Assembly: GCA_039583875.1 (NCBI GenBank)
Contig: CM077147.1
Location: 156,325,846-156,389,845 of the forward strand
From: Platanthera guangdongensis
Taxonomy: Eukaryota; Streptophyta; Magnoliopsida; Asparagales; Orchidaceae
Reading direction: 5' to 3'
Length of the DNA stretch: 64,000 nt
Shown here: positions 1-9,865 of the stretch, piece by piece
How the letters are laid out: the number at the start of each line of letters is the position of its first letter
Numbering within the stretch: position 1 is the first letter of the stretch
The notes under the pieces: generated by a model
What the model saw: only the letters and a program-made list of their open reading frames with translations
Told to the model about the DNA's origin: nothing
Databases searched by the model: none
Position numbers and translations under genes: made by a program

Positions 1-205
1 AAGCTTCGAGGAGTTACCCAAAAATCTTTGTAGGCACCTCATGAGCCATGGTAGTGGCCCCTACAGAAAATATGTCAACGTCTTCACTTTCCCTCATAAA
101 CTATTTCTGATACAGAATATGCAATGGTTTGGATGATCTCGTGCCAGTGGAGGATATAACTTTCCCTTGTATTTCCCTTTGGGTTGGGTTGGTGCCAATG
201 TAATC

Positions 206-871
206 TTATGATGCTTCTCGTAGAATACACGTGTTTGAGCGAACGAAGCATGTGACATCATGTTCGAAGAGCCAAGGTCTCCCTAATAGAACATGGGTGA
301 CTTCCATGGGGATGATGCCACACCAAACACAGTGCTCGAATGAGGCGAGAGATATCGGAACCAAGAACATGTGGGTAACCTTTATGGTTGTCTTATCTGC
401 CCAAATCACTCGATATGGAGGGGGATGAGGCTCAGGAGTCACTTGCCTCAGCTCTAAGGCCCTCTGGGCCACAATGTTCACACAAATCCCACTATTAATG
501 ACCAACTTGCACGAACCGACTGCTAGGTGGAAGAAAGTATAAAAGATCATCGTATGATGCCAGTCCTCATCGATATGTGAGGTGTAAATAAGACGTCGAA
601 TAACTTCTATGGAGCGCTCAACACCGCTCTCCCAACCATGCTCGTCAGTGGAAACAATTTCTTCATAAATGACCTCAGAATCAGAACTGGGCTCACCTTC
701 TTCAACTAATAAATTTCTTGTGGTGCACTGAACTGTCATATGACCCCTGCCAGAGCAACGATAACATTGAACATTCCCTGACTGGATGACCGCAGGAGGT
801 CTTGTAACGACATCCTTTCCCTTCTTGTTCACAGACGCACGAGGGGATCCTTCAGGAGTTGTAGTGGCCAT
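206..871 (-). pseudogene. gypsy zinc knuckle plus retropepsin fragment
   Basis: 221-codon minus-strand frame. Residues about 36-49 form a CCHC zinc knuckle (CYRCSGRGHMTVQC), the RNA-binding end of gag. Residues about 120-215 match the gypsy aspartic protease that cleaves the polyprotein: a LVINSG motif where an active enzyme has D-S-G or D-T-G, then a conserved tail with GIIPMEVTHVLLGRPWL. The catalytic Asp therefore appears to be Asn, so the protease is probably inactive. Knuckle and protease lie in one frame, as expected for a gag-pol polyprotein. The first residue is an ORF boundary, not a demonstrated start. Confidence 0.75.
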
Positions 872-931
872 AGGTAGACTCCTAAATGTAAGTCAGTCTG
901 GTACTACTCATACTCGAGTTATCTAATAACC

Positions 932-1557
932 TTACTCTACTTTCTCTGTGTGATTGGGAATAAGCTCCCTAAGTAATTCGGCCCTCAGTTCATAACATAA
1001 TTGTGAGTCGGTGGCGCTAGTATCCTCTTGCAAATCAACAGATAACTCGTCAAATCGAGATGTACTCCTCCACCGATAGCGTATCCTGGTGCAACACGTA
1101 AAGTTGATCCAGCAACTGGTCTCGATAAGAGGCGGGAAGATACTTGTCATTTAATTGACGCTTTAGTCCTAACGAATGATATAGTTGTATTAATCTCGAT
1201 GGAGTGACCTCTCTAGGCCGGTCTAGAAAATCTTTGTTGGGCCATCCTCGCAAGTCTAACTCGCTGCTCATTAATCATATCATGTCACATACAATAGTGG
1301 TCCATCTCCTGGATCCAATCACTAAAGACCTTCGGGTTCTGGTGGCCGTCAAAGGTACAGACATCAATGTGTATGTTGCGAGTGATGGTGTCCTTCACTT
1401 GTGGTGTTCTAAGCAGCTCCAGATAACCGTCATAGTAATCACCCCGCCCAAAGTCACGATGGTCCTGGACTCGATCATGAGGGGTTGGTTGACGAGGTTG
1501 ATAGTCCTCCTGAGGGAGGAAATGCTATCCAGGGCAGGTCCAGATCAACGGTCTTAA
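932..1557 (-). pseudogene. gypsy gag core, frameshifted
   Basis: Overlapping minus-strand frames together spell a Ty3/gypsy capsid (retrotrans_gag) domain. One frame, about 1273-1450, has the signature CTFDGHQNPKVFSDWIQEMD, close to the typical gypsy pattern of FDG, D-P, then a W-I/V-x-x-M segment. Further left, SVEEYISIFDELS and LCYELRAELLREL match the helical second half. Several stops and at least one frameshift separate the pieces, so no complete capsid is encoded. It lies between the N-terminal gag piece and the zinc knuckle, which is the correct order. Confidence 0.65.
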
Positions 1558-1576
1558 ATGTGATCAAAGGGGTGCA

Positions 1577-1894
1577 TCATAGGTTAGGCAAGCTCTTATG
1601 GTAGAGCAACACTATAATTTCAGGCGGGAGGGCGTCTCGTTTTTCCCTAAAATGATTGTAAGGTGGAATGAGTGGGTCCTCCCTGCTTTGAGGAGTCTCT
1701 TGCTCCCTACAATCCTCAATGATATTTATGCAAGTTCGTTGATTGTCGAATTGTGCAGTCATTTGATCGAACTGATTTAAGATCAATCGTTGAAATTCTG
1801 CAGGTGTCATTTGTAAGTTGGAGTTGGTGGCTCTTTCGTCGGTAAGATTTGGGTCGGATATGGGCTGACGATAAGGCCCACTACTACGTAACAT
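1577..1894 (-). pseudogene. gypsy gag N-terminal segment
   Basis: 105-codon minus-strand frame beginning just after the primer site. It is hydrophilic and rich in Gln and Asn (MTPAEFQRLILNQFDQMTAQ), with a probable coiled coil ahead of the capsid, as in many plant gypsy gag proteins. Assignment rests on position between primer site and capsid core rather than on a diagnostic motif. The ATG lies about 20 bases inside the predicted primer site, which fits a gag start. Confidence 0.5.
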
Positions 1895-1913
1895 GCAAGT
1901 GGCCCAAACCTTA

Positions 1914-1925
1914 GTTCTGATACCA
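1914..1925 (-). other. primer binding site of G2
   Basis: On the minus strand this reads TGGTATCAGAAC, one base different from TGGTATCAGAGC, the usual complement to the 3' end of plant initiator-Met tRNA. It sits four bases inside the predicted LTR edge at 1930 and just upstream of gag, the expected place for minus-strand DNA priming. Confidence 0.65.
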
Positions 1926-1929
1926 AGTC

Positions 1930-3468
1930 TGACGCAGTGTATATCTTTTGAAAGTGTACTTAATGCTAATGCAAGTCTATGTGCGGGTGTAGGGTTGACT
2001 CGAGCATACCTACTCTATATTATGCATGTATGACTTGATTCAATTCGGAATTAAATCTAGCAATAAGATTAGATATGCTAAGAAATCAAACAAAACATTT
2101 GCAACAAATACAACAACACTCAAGCCTTTATCCCACTATAGTGGGGTCGGCTATATGGATCCTTTGTCGCCATTGTGCCCTATCTTTTGCCATATTCTCA
2201 CTAATATCAGTTAAAAGTATCTGTTAAAAATGAAGAAAAGCTTTCGTCCGCACGAAGGGCCTTATGCTAAATGTGCACCAACGAATTTTATAGGAAACTA
2301 AGAAACATAACAAATAACACAACAAGTTTCAACTTCTAGACAACTATGAAATGTCCATCTAGTATTCAATACAAATAAAGATGCACCATTTAAAATACTC
2401 ACAAGAAAAGGAACCCAGTAGTGGCGATAGGTGTGGCTCCAAGTGACGAGGACATGCCTGTTATATTGTAATCGACTTGTGGCGCAAATGGTAAAATGAG
2501 AGGTATGGCTTGAGGTGGAAGAAGGGGTTGTCGACTGGGATAATGGAGGAAGCGGGTTTGACGATGATTGCGACTTTGAATGGCATGGGGAGTCTGCGGC
2601 GGAAGCGGGAGAGAGATTTTTGTTTGTTGCAGTGGAAGGAGAAGAAGCTTGCGGCGGGGACTGGGACATAGGGGGAGTTTTCCACTGGAAATGGGGCGGC
2701 GGTTTGGTATAAGGAGTGAGAGGCAATGACACTGTTGGAGAAACGATGGGTCTGGGCATTAGTGGCAGTGACGAGAGGGAGCGGGATGCGTTGGCACTGC
2801 TGTCTGCTGGGAGAAACCATGACATTTTGATTTTTTGTGGCAGAGATGATGAAACAAGTGGTTTTGGTTGTCAGGGGAGAGCAATCATGCTGGATGTTGG
2901 CTGAAGGCGGGAATTGGAGACAAAATGTTTGCTAGAAGAGGGATCAGGAGAGATTGAATGTAGTTGGTCGTTATTGAGACAGAGTATTGTGCGGTTACGG
3001 TAGTTTGGCGATGGTTTCACGGTAGAAGAGATACGGGTGCAAGATAATTGATTGAAGTTGAAAAAGGAACTGGGACGTCTCACCCCAGGATCTCGTTGCG
3101 TCGCATCACGATATGATTGTTCGTTTTGGATTATCTAGGCTAACAATACCTCTAAATGATAGTCATCGCCCTTATTTATAATTAAAGGGGGCTTGTGTAC
3201 TCAGTGTGAATGATTATGATTGGACTTTATGTCGGGTGTCCGAATAATACTAAATAATATCCAATAAAATAAAATACATGAGTAAAACGGCGCTCCAAAC
3301 GCCCTTGTGGTCTTGGAACATCTATTCGATCAATACCTCCTCCGCGAGTACTCAAATGCGGAACTCACCGAGTAGACCCGAAGTCCAGTGTCCATCCTGC
3401 GGCTGATGCCCGTCATTAATTGCTTAGCATTTTGTCATTTCATTATAAAATAAAAATTCAACTTGACA
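1930..3468 (-). repeat. candidate 5' LTR of G2
   Basis: Sequence upstream of the G2 primer site on the minus strand. It starts TG at 1930, and a possible matching CA edge lies near 3468. A TATAAATAAGG-like box on the minus strand near 3172-3182 would serve as the LTR promoter. No second LTR copy is in the window, so the outer edge is a guess. Serine/proline-rich frames inside it (2298-2825) have no recognisable domain and I do not call them genes. Confidence 0.4.
2107..2166 (+). other. recurrent plant interspersed motif (SINE-tail-like)
   Basis: Contains GTGGGGTCGGCTATATGGAT preceded by an ACAACAACA stretch and CCTTTATCCCAC. I recall this motif as very common in angiosperm genomes, often at SINE 3' regions, and CCCACTATAGTGGG forms a hairpin. 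It probably marks a small fragment inserted in the LTR-like region. Family assignment from memory is uncertain. Confidence 0.35.
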
Positions 3469-3872
3469 CTATTTTGCAAATTCTTGGCTCCTATAATGCT
3501 AAGGGATATGACATGTTTACTCTCTATTTTTGTACTTCTCATAGATTCATTTTTGAGACACAATTGTGCTCATATGACACAACAAAATAATGCATTGGAA
3601 AGGATGAGTTGTCATTTCTTCAATGTGCTCATACATTGTTGTGTCAATTGAATGCTCCTAGGTCATATTGGCGCTATGTCATCTTATCACCTATTATTTG
3701 ATCAATCGATTTCTGGTAAATCAACCATTTCCATCCTTCATTTTTGAGCCCCACTTTTTATCCTTACGCTTTTTGTATTTGATTGTACCGCTTTTGTGCA
3801 GATCCCCGCTTAAGGTCATAGCAAATTGTTGGTTCGTGTGATACGAGTGCAGAAGATCTCATCATCGGTAAG
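3469..3872. other. unassigned spacer between G2 and G1
   Basis: AT-rich sequence with no convincing coding frame. ACACAATTGTG and CACAACAA/TTGTTGTG segments form weak inverted repeats around 3560-3650, so a decayed MITE is possible but not supported enough to call. Confidence 0.3.
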
Positions 3873-4155
3873 AGCTACACAAGGGCTTACACGAGGAGGC
3901 GTGCATGGGGACCGGGCGCGGTTTGAGGACGCATTGGGATGGATCGTGGGACTTAATTCTGTTAACTTCTATTTCCGTTTTTCTTATCATTTGATTGGGC
4001 CTTCCTATATATAAAGGGAGGAGACCTATCTTGGATTATTTTAGTCTTCCGCTCACGCTTCCCCTCGTATTTCTGTTTTTCTTATCATTTGATTGGGCCT
4101 TCCTATCTATAAGGGGAGGAGACCTATCTTGGATTATTTTATTATTCCGCTGCCT
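3873..4155 (+). repeat. 5' LTR remnant of chromovirus G1
   Basis: Recognised by alignment to 19754-19930. Both copies share the blocks GCATGNACGGGGA, GGTTTGAGGA, TTGGGCCTTCCTATAT and ATCTTGGATTAT in the same order. The 5' edge has lost a clear TG and is placed by alignment only. A TATATATAAAG box lies at 4006-4016. The copies differ at many positions, so G1 is an old insertion. Confidence 0.6.
3977..4154 (+). repeat. 98-bp tandem duplication in G1 LTR
   Basis: About 80 bp starting GTTTTTCTTATCATTTGATT at 3977 recurs at 4075. The duplicated block includes the TATA region, which is intact in the first copy (TATATATAAAG) and decayed in the second (TATCTATAAG). The 3' LTR at 19754 has only one copy. 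Confidence 0.8.
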
Positions 4156-5219
4156 GCACATGCGTGCGTCTTCTTTGCCTCGGCCTCGGTTACATGCTCT
4201 ACCTCTTCCCTCAACTCTGTGCATGACCTTGACGCGTGAAATGACTACATGTGACAAGAACAACCACCCCGGTGGAAGGCCTTTCCAACCGCTGGATCAA
4301 CTCGCACGACTCTCTCCGACCTTTAAGTCGCAGTCCGAGAGATTCACTCCCTCCTCTTCACTCTCCCTATCTTGCCACCAACGTTGCCGGCCCCGACAGG
4401 CCCCTCTATCACCTCTCCAAACAGTGTTGTCGAACTGTTTGGGTTTCTTGTGCCCTTTGGTAACTCGTCGCTTCCCACCTACCCCGACTCGACATTTCAG
4501 TGTTCGATGGAGGTCATCCCATGGGTAGGTTGTCCTGCACGGAGCAATATTTTGACCTCCAGGGTATCCCTGAAGCTCAAAAAGTGCCAGTCACAACAAT
4601 CTACATAGAGGGCTCGACCCTCTATTGGGTTTGTTGGCTTTGCTAGTCCACATCCACTCTTTCCTGGGCAGCCCTCAAGGACGTATTACTTCGTCGTTAT
4701 GATGTGGCAACATTTGTCAGGCGGACGTCGTTGATGCATACATCGATGCCTTCGTCAAGGTCACCACACATGTTCTGGCTTGTCAGCAGAACACTACTTG
4801 GGTACCTTCATTGCGGCCTACAGATGCACATCCGGGCCCGCCTATAGGTTCTTGATCCGACTACACTTACTCGATTTATGGAACATGCTTGCTATGTCGA
4901 AGAGGATTTTGCCACCTTATCCTCTAGCCTGGTACTCCACTCCACCGACGCATCCTCTTCTGCTCACCCCGACTTATTCAATCCACTGGCACCTCTGCTT
5001 CGTCTTCCAGCCAAACCCTCTAATTTATTGGGCCGTCCTGCGACACCTCTCCGAGCCAAGATGCCAGTAAGTGCATATGATGTCTCAAGTCAAGTATTTG
5101 GCCCTCCGCTGCAAGAGCCTTTGATTGCAAGAGCCAAGATGCCAGTAGTATGCACGAACAAAGACTTCAAAATGCTCTTTGGGGGCGAAGATGTCGACAT
5201 TGACATGATCGACTTTTAG
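4156..5219 (+). pseudogene. G1 gag remnant
   Basis: Plus-strand chromovirus gag in decayed frames. The clearest block, about 4500-4650, contains FDGGHPMGRLSCTEQYFDL, then QGIPEAQKV and IYIEGSTLYW, matching the typical chromovirus capsid pattern (FDG, W/L, EQYF, GI, W). Downstream frames to 5219 correspond to the gag C-terminal part, but no zinc knuckle is readable. A 17-bp stretch (GAGCCAAGATGCCAGTA) occurs at about 5059 and 5131, a local duplication. Multiple shifts make it non-coding today. Confidence 0.6.
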
Positions 5220-5249
5220 GCTCTAGAGTTAGATGAGGACGACCTTGAC

Positions 5250-5576
5250 ATGACCCCACCAACTCTTTTCCACCTCCTCGAGGTCTCCTATTACACAGTT
5301 CAGGGGATGAACGAACCTTGTACCGTGAAGCTGGAGGCTTTCCTTCGCGACTGCTCAGTAGTTCTCATGATTGATAGTGGGGTAAGCCACAATTTGATCT
5401 CTCAAGCCCTCGTGTTGGAGTTGCAGCTTCCGGTGACCCCCCACCTCAAGATTGCACATCTTCCACGACGGCGGTCACCGAGTTCAAACGACGGGCTGCT
5501 GTGTGGGACTAACCCTAACAATCAGATCTTATTTGGGTACGACGAATTTCTATTTCTTCAGATTTGGAGGCCTTGA
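5250..5576 (+). pseudogene. G1 retropepsin domain
   Basis: 108-codon frame with the aspartic protease signature VVLMIDSGVSHNLIS, retaining the catalytic D-S-G, followed by LELQLPVTP as in chromovirus proteases that process Gag-Pol. The C-terminal half is replaced by unrelated residues after a frameshift near 5480, so the domain is incomplete. It sits between gag and RT, as expected. Confidence 0.7.
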
Positions 5577-5953
5577 CACAATCCTTTGTGTGGCCTTGCT
5601 GCGCACGTTAGGTGACATTCAACATAACTAGGATCGTCTCACCATGATCTTCGAGGCGTCCGACGCCTCTCACCGATTGCAGGGAAACTCGTCCTAAGCA
5701 TGTTCTCCTGCTGCCTTGTGCTCCCTCCTGCGGACGACATACCCAGATTTCAGCGTCTTTTTGTGGCACATGCATGCAACAACTTCTCCGGCACAGGTTC
5801 CACACACCAACATCCACTGACTCTTGGACATGCATGGACCCCACTTTTCTACACCACACGGGTTTCCCCCGAATCGGGCTTCCCCCGAATCGGGCATCCG
5901 ACCACGTCATTGTACAACATCCGGGGTATCCGCGGTCTCAATCTGCCTGTATC
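5577..5953 (+). pseudogene. G1 protease-RT linker and RT N-terminus
   Basis: Degenerate chromovirus pol between protease and RT. One frame reads LPPNRASDHVIVQHPG, matching the conserved LPPxRxxDHxIxLxPG segment ahead of gypsy RT. A 16-bp direct duplication (TTCCCCCGAATCGGGC, twice around 5865-5896) interrupts it. The reading stops at 5953 where copia C1 is inserted, and the RT frame resumes at 17037. Confidence 0.65.
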
Positions 5954-6102
5954 TGTTGGGTCTATTGATCCCAATATCCCAGATTTGTAAGAAGTCAAAC
6001 AGGTCAATGACATACACACATAATGTATTTGATGTGTGCTTTAATTCATGCATGCAGGTAGTCCATGATTGGACAAGTAAAGAAAAATAAGTTGGACAGT
6101 AA

Positions 6103-6266
6103 ACTCAAATTTCGTCGAACTCAGCTCAGAGTTCGTCGAAATCAGCTTGCTGATCGTCGAGCTCAATTCAGCATAAGCTTAAGAAATCAGGATACAAAAT
6201 TCGTCGAACTTAGCTCGAAGTACGTCGAGCTTAAGTTACAGTTCGTCGAGCTCAGCCCAATGCTTG
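6103..6266 (+). repeat. TTCGTCGA motif cluster in C1 U3
   Basis: About eight copies of TTCGTCGA/GTCGAGCT-type motifs joined by AACTCAGCTC, CAGCTCAGAG and similar, within 165 bp near the 5' LTR start. The 3' LTR repeats it at 14808-14956. The same motif clusters occur in the C4 and C5 LTRs and elsewhere in the window. Confidence 0.85.
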
Positions 6267-6296
6267 TCAAGCTGAAGCAAGAGAAAAATTGACTAA

Positions 6297-6960
6297 GGCA
6301 TAAGCGCTGAGACCGCTGAGAAGAAGGCGTTGAGACCGCTGAGACAGCTGAGATAGCTGAGAAGATAGCGTTGAGACAGCTGAATACAACTGAGAAGATG
6401 ACGTTGAGTCAGCTGAGACAGCTGAGAAGATGACGTTGAGACAGCTGAGAAGATGACGTTGAGACAGCTGAGACAGCTGAGAAGATGGCATTGAGATAGC
6501 TGAGACAACAAACAAAGTTAGCTGGAAATTTTCTAAGTCCAGAAGCGTTGAGTGAAGCAGGTTCACTCAACACTTCTAAATAAAGTAAGAAGCGCTGAGA
6601 CAGTCAAGTAGTAAACAACTGAGAACAAAATTAGCTGGAATTTTTTGAAGTTCAGAAGCCTTGAGTGAAGCAGGTTCACTCAACACTTCTAATGTAGAGG
6701 AAAGTGCTGAAACAAAGAATTGTCTCAGCTGATAAATGAAAAACCGCTGAGACCGCTGAGACAAAACCGCTGAGACAGTTAAAGTGCACAAACCGCTGAG
6801 ACAACAAATAAGAGGAAAGCGCTGAGACAAAGACTTGTCTCAACTAATAATGGAAAACCACTGAGACCGCTGAGACAAAGCCAGAAAATTTTTTAAGTGC
6901 AGAAGCGCTGAGAGCAAGGATGATGACATTGAGTGTCTCAACATCACTCAACGCTTGATG
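6297..6960 (+). repeat. GCTGAGAC minisatellite in C1 U3
   Basis: Degenerate short tandem repeat of about 10 bp (GCTGAGACC/A and relatives), with a higher-order unit of roughly 21-32 bp that adds GAAGATGACGTTGAGAC. TGACG, the core bound by plant bZIP/TGA factors, recurs in it, and GCTGACGTCATC lies at about 7000. It is upstream of the TATA box, so it may act as LTR enhancer sequence. Counterpart in the 3' LTR: about 14996-15610. Confidence 0.85.
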
Positions 6961-7152
6961 GGATTCGGGAAAATTTTCTAAGTTCAGATGTTGATGACCA
7001 CTGCTGACGTCATCAAAGTCCAAATTGCAGTAAGCCGTTGTGTGAAAGCTGCTATAATGTCAAAAGATGTTTTGTCCCTTTCTGATGGAGTTGGCGCTCA
7101 CCAATCCTTGGTGGGCCCACATACTATGGTGCCGTTGATTCAAATCAACGCA

Positions 7153-7160
7153 TATAAAAG
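7153..7160 (+). promoter_or_regulatory. C1 5' LTR TATA box
   Basis: TATAAAAG in the context CGCATATAAAAGGGG. The 3' LTR equivalent is TATATAAAAG at 15817-15826. It puts the transcription start near 7185-7195, so everything from there to 8363 should be transcribed leader (R-U5). Confidence 0.75.
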
Positions 7161-7534
7161 GGGAAACAGTAAAAGATTAGGGTTAACAAATCAAAGGAAA
7201 AGAAAGAAAAACTGATAGAGGCGGTTGGACATTATTTTCCGATCAAGCTTGAAAGTTGCAGTCCAGCCAAGATAGCCTGGAGGCAAGAAAGGATAGCTGA
7301 AGCTCTTCAAGCTCAGCAAGGTTTTCTCTACAGAACAGTTTAGCTGATTCATCACTCAGCAAGGTGGAAGCTGCTCATCAGTGCAGCAGTAATAAGTGAT
7401 AGTTGTAGAAGAAGGCTGATTCCTTCTACAGCAGGTGAGCTGGACTGAAATCTGCTCTGTTCAACAAAGTTGACTCAGAGTTATTTCTCTGAGTCAGTAA
7501 TTTTATTTTCTTCAACTCTATATTTATTTCCTGT

Positions 7535-8096
7535 AGGATTCAAGTTTCCTGAATCTGAGTGTAGGACACTTTGTGCCTGAGCTGTAGGTGACAAATTTGT
7601 CACTGAGGTAGGTGCCCTGTTAGGGCACTGAGGTAGGATGCAAGTGAACATCTGAGCTGTAGGGCTTAAGTGCCTGAAGTAGGAGAGTGCTGCTCTCTGA
7701 GTGTAGGGCCTTTGTGCCTGAGGTAGGTGACAAGCTTGTCACTGAGCTGTAGGTTCCTGGAGGGGTACTGAGGTAGGCACCTGGTGGGGTACTGAGTTGT
7801 AGGAGTGCTGCAGCGCTCTGAGAGTAGGGTCTTGTGCCTGAAGTTGTTGGGCTGAAAAGCCCGAGCTGTAGGCCTTAAAGATAAGGCTGAGGTAGGTGGC
7901 CTGCGGGTCATTGAGTGTTGGAGCACTGTAGAGCACTGAGGTAGGATCCTTTGGGATCTGAGGTAGGATTATCCTCCCAGCCTGAGTATAGGGCTTAACA
8001 GCCTGAGGTAGGTGGTATGTTGACCACTGAGTGTATACCCTTGTGCCTGAGAAGAGAGTCTTGGAGGAGACTTGAAGATCCTGCGGGATCTGAGGT
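7535..8096 (+). repeat. Array of about 24 palindromes with constant linkers
   Basis: TGAG-(1-3 nt)-TAGG linkers recur at 7556, 7578, 7604, 7629, 7653, 7675, 7698, 7719, 7743, 7769, 7793, 7819, 7839, 7862, 7888, 7912, 7937, 7959, 7983, 8004, 8028, 8048, 8073 and 8091, i.e. every 18-26 bp; the last few are degenerate. Between linkers sit mostly different cores, most of them self-complementary: GTGACAAATTTGTCAC, GTGCCCTGTTAGGGCAC, GTGACAAGCTTGTCAC, GAGTGCTGCAGCGCTC, GCCTTAAAGATAAGGC, GATCCTTTGGGATC, GTGGTATGTTGACCAC, GATCCTGCGGGATC. It lies in the predicted RNA leader. It is not a CRISPR array: eukaryotic context, short linkers, palindromic cores. Confidence 0.9.
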
Positions 8097-8365
8097 GTAA
8101 GCTCTTAGGAGTAGTTTGGAGGAGTTTGTGCCGAGTCTAACAAACAAGCTTGTATAGGTGGAGAGGGAAAGTAGATGTACCCAATTGGGTAACCACTATA
8201 AATTTTGTTGTTTGCTGTGTGTGCTTGTTTGTCTTTGTGATTGTAGGATTTAAGCCCAAGCTCTAGTTAGCATAATTTGAAAACAATAAAAGATATATTA
8301 AAAGCTCAAAAACCTATTCACCCCCTCTAGGTGATTTGCTAACCTACTGTTAAATAACTTTCATG

Positions 8366-8377
8366 TGGTATCAGAGG
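8366..8377 (+). other. C1 primer binding site
   Basis: TGGTATCAGAGG, two bases after the LTR end at 8363, one mismatch from the plant initiator-Met tRNA complement TGGTATCAGAGC. It primes minus-strand synthesis in the copia life cycle. Confidence 0.85.
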
Positions 8378-8437
8378 GAGGTTACTCAAAAAGGATTTAT
8401 CAATTTGAGTATGCCTCCAAGGTTAACTAAAAGATAA

Positions 8438-9760
8438 GAAATGAGGTCTGGTGTAAACTACAAAAAATGAGGAGTCATGAAGTTGCCAATCTGCAGAAAG
8501 GAAGAGTTTGAGCTTTGGAAGGAAAGGGTCAGGATGTTCATGAAAGCTGCTGACCCTAGGATATTCATCACAGTCAAAGAGGGACCTTTCATCACAATGA
8601 AGATCTCAGTTCTGGATGCCAACATTCAGACTCCCAAATCATATGAAGAAATGAACAAGGATGAACTCCTCCTTGCCTCCATGGAAAAGAGAGCTCAAAA
8701 TATCATTGCTAGTGCAGTAGATCCTACATTCCAGAATTTGGTGCGCTGCAAGACCTCCAAGGAGATATGAGACACCCTAGTGATGTTCATGGAGGGTTCA
8801 GAAGAGGTGAGGGATGACAGAAAATTCATGCTCAACTAGGAGTATGAGGCCTTCAGACAAGGAAAGTCTGAGGGCATTGCTGAAAGTTTTGAAAAATTTT
8901 TCAGAACTGTTAATGAATTGAGAACTTATGAAAGAGTATTCAACACCTATGAGCTGAATGACAAATTTCTCAGGTCTCTCACCAAGGATTGAGACACAAG
9001 GGTCTGTACCATCAGGGAGATGGGTAGACTAGCAGACACACCACCTCCAACCCTGTTTGGAAAGCTACTGTCCTATGAGATGCAGCTTGCTGCAAAGAAG
9101 GAAGAAGAAGAGAAGACCAGCAAGTCACATAGCAAGGAGAAATCTGTGGCTTTCAAAGCTGATGCTTCAACCAGGAGCAGAAGGAAGATCTATCCAGTGA
9201 GGAGAACTGCTGTGTCAGAATCAGAGAGCTCTAGGTCCAGCTCATCTGACAGCCATACATCTTATGAGCACCTTGCTGCCTTCTCTAGGCAGTTTCAAAA
9301 ATTCATGAGAAAGGGACATTGGAAGAACAAAAGACCTTCGTCCTCTTAGCACAGAAGGAAATCTTTTAAGGAGAACAAGTATGCTCCTAACTCTAATAAA
9401 CAATCCTTCTCTAACATTATTTTTTTTTGCTGCAGCAAACCTGGGCATGTAATTGATGACTGCCCAATAAAGAGGAAAGAAGAAAGAATGAAGAAGCACC
9501 ATAAGGGAAAGAAGAAAGAGAAGTACCTAGTGGCCAAGAAAGAAAAGACCTGGTCTGACTCTTCCTCTGAGTCAGACAGTGAAGAAGATGAAGCCTACAT
9601 TGGGCTTATTATTGTTGTTGAAGAAGAGTTCCTTGCTGCTAGAATAGGGATCTGGGCCCCTTTGTCACATCCAGAGAGTGACTCAGAGGTGGATGAATAT
9701 GAAGAAGGAGATGCTCAGTGTCATGGACTAATGACAATGACAGATGAAGAAAGCAGCTAG
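8438..9760 (+). pseudogene. C1 gag, capsid and zinc-knuckle region
   Basis: SIRE-type copia gag: capsid-like frame at 8477-8770 (FELWKERVRMFMKAADPRIF), continuing across stops at 8768, 8837 and 8990 into TPPPTLFGKLLSYEMQLA and a basic/serine-rich tail at 9020-9349. A zinc-knuckle relic near 9430-9465 reads CCSKPGHVIDDC, but its first Cys is lost in a T-run, so RNA binding is compromised. Acidic/basic linker frames follow to 9760. The stops look like TGG to TGA and CAG to TAG changes. The true start is uncertain: an ATG at 8438 is in a frame broken within a few codons. Confidence 0.75.
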
Positions 9761-9865
9761 GATCAACTTGGTCATTTTCAGGTACATGCTAAACCACATT
9801 CTTTTATTTCTAGTCATGAGGCTGACTCAGTCTCTGAAGCTCAATCGTCAAGAGATGAAGGAGAT

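Larger units (their letters stand above)
1..1929 (-). mobile_element. Ty3/gypsy remnant G2, gag-protease half
   Basis: Minus-strand internal region of a Ty3/gypsy retrotransposon, running from a primer site near 1914-1925 leftwards off the window. It reads, in element order, gag N-terminus, gag core, zinc knuckle and protease. RT, integrase and the 3' LTR would lie beyond position 1. The frame is broken repeatedly by stops and shifts, so it is a dead copy. It is distinct from the plus-strand element G1 that starts at about 3873. Confidence 0.75.
5954..8363 (+). repeat. C1 5' LTR
   Basis: 2,410-bp LTR starting TGTTGGG and ending TTTCA. From 5' to 3' it holds a TTCGTCGA motif cluster, a GCTGAGAC minisatellite, a TATA box at 7153-7160, and a transcribed-side array of short palindromes (7535-8096). 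Paired with 14643-17036, from which it differs by scattered substitutions and small indels. Confidence 0.92.

Noticed and set aside
2298..2825. 175-codon Ser/Pro-rich minus-strand frame as a host gene
   Set aside because: Low complexity, no domain, no splice or codon signal, and it lies in a probable LTR.
3469..3660. MITE from weak CACAACAA/TTGTTGTG inverted words
   Set aside because: No clear terminal repeats or target duplication.
6267..6566. Leu/Ser repeat protein on the minus strand
   Set aside because: Translation of the GCTGAGAC minisatellite; it has no start context and repeats in the other LTR.
7535..8096. CRISPR array
   Set aside because: Plant retrotransposon context, the repeat is only about 9-11 bp, the variable parts are palindromes, and it occurs in both LTRs.
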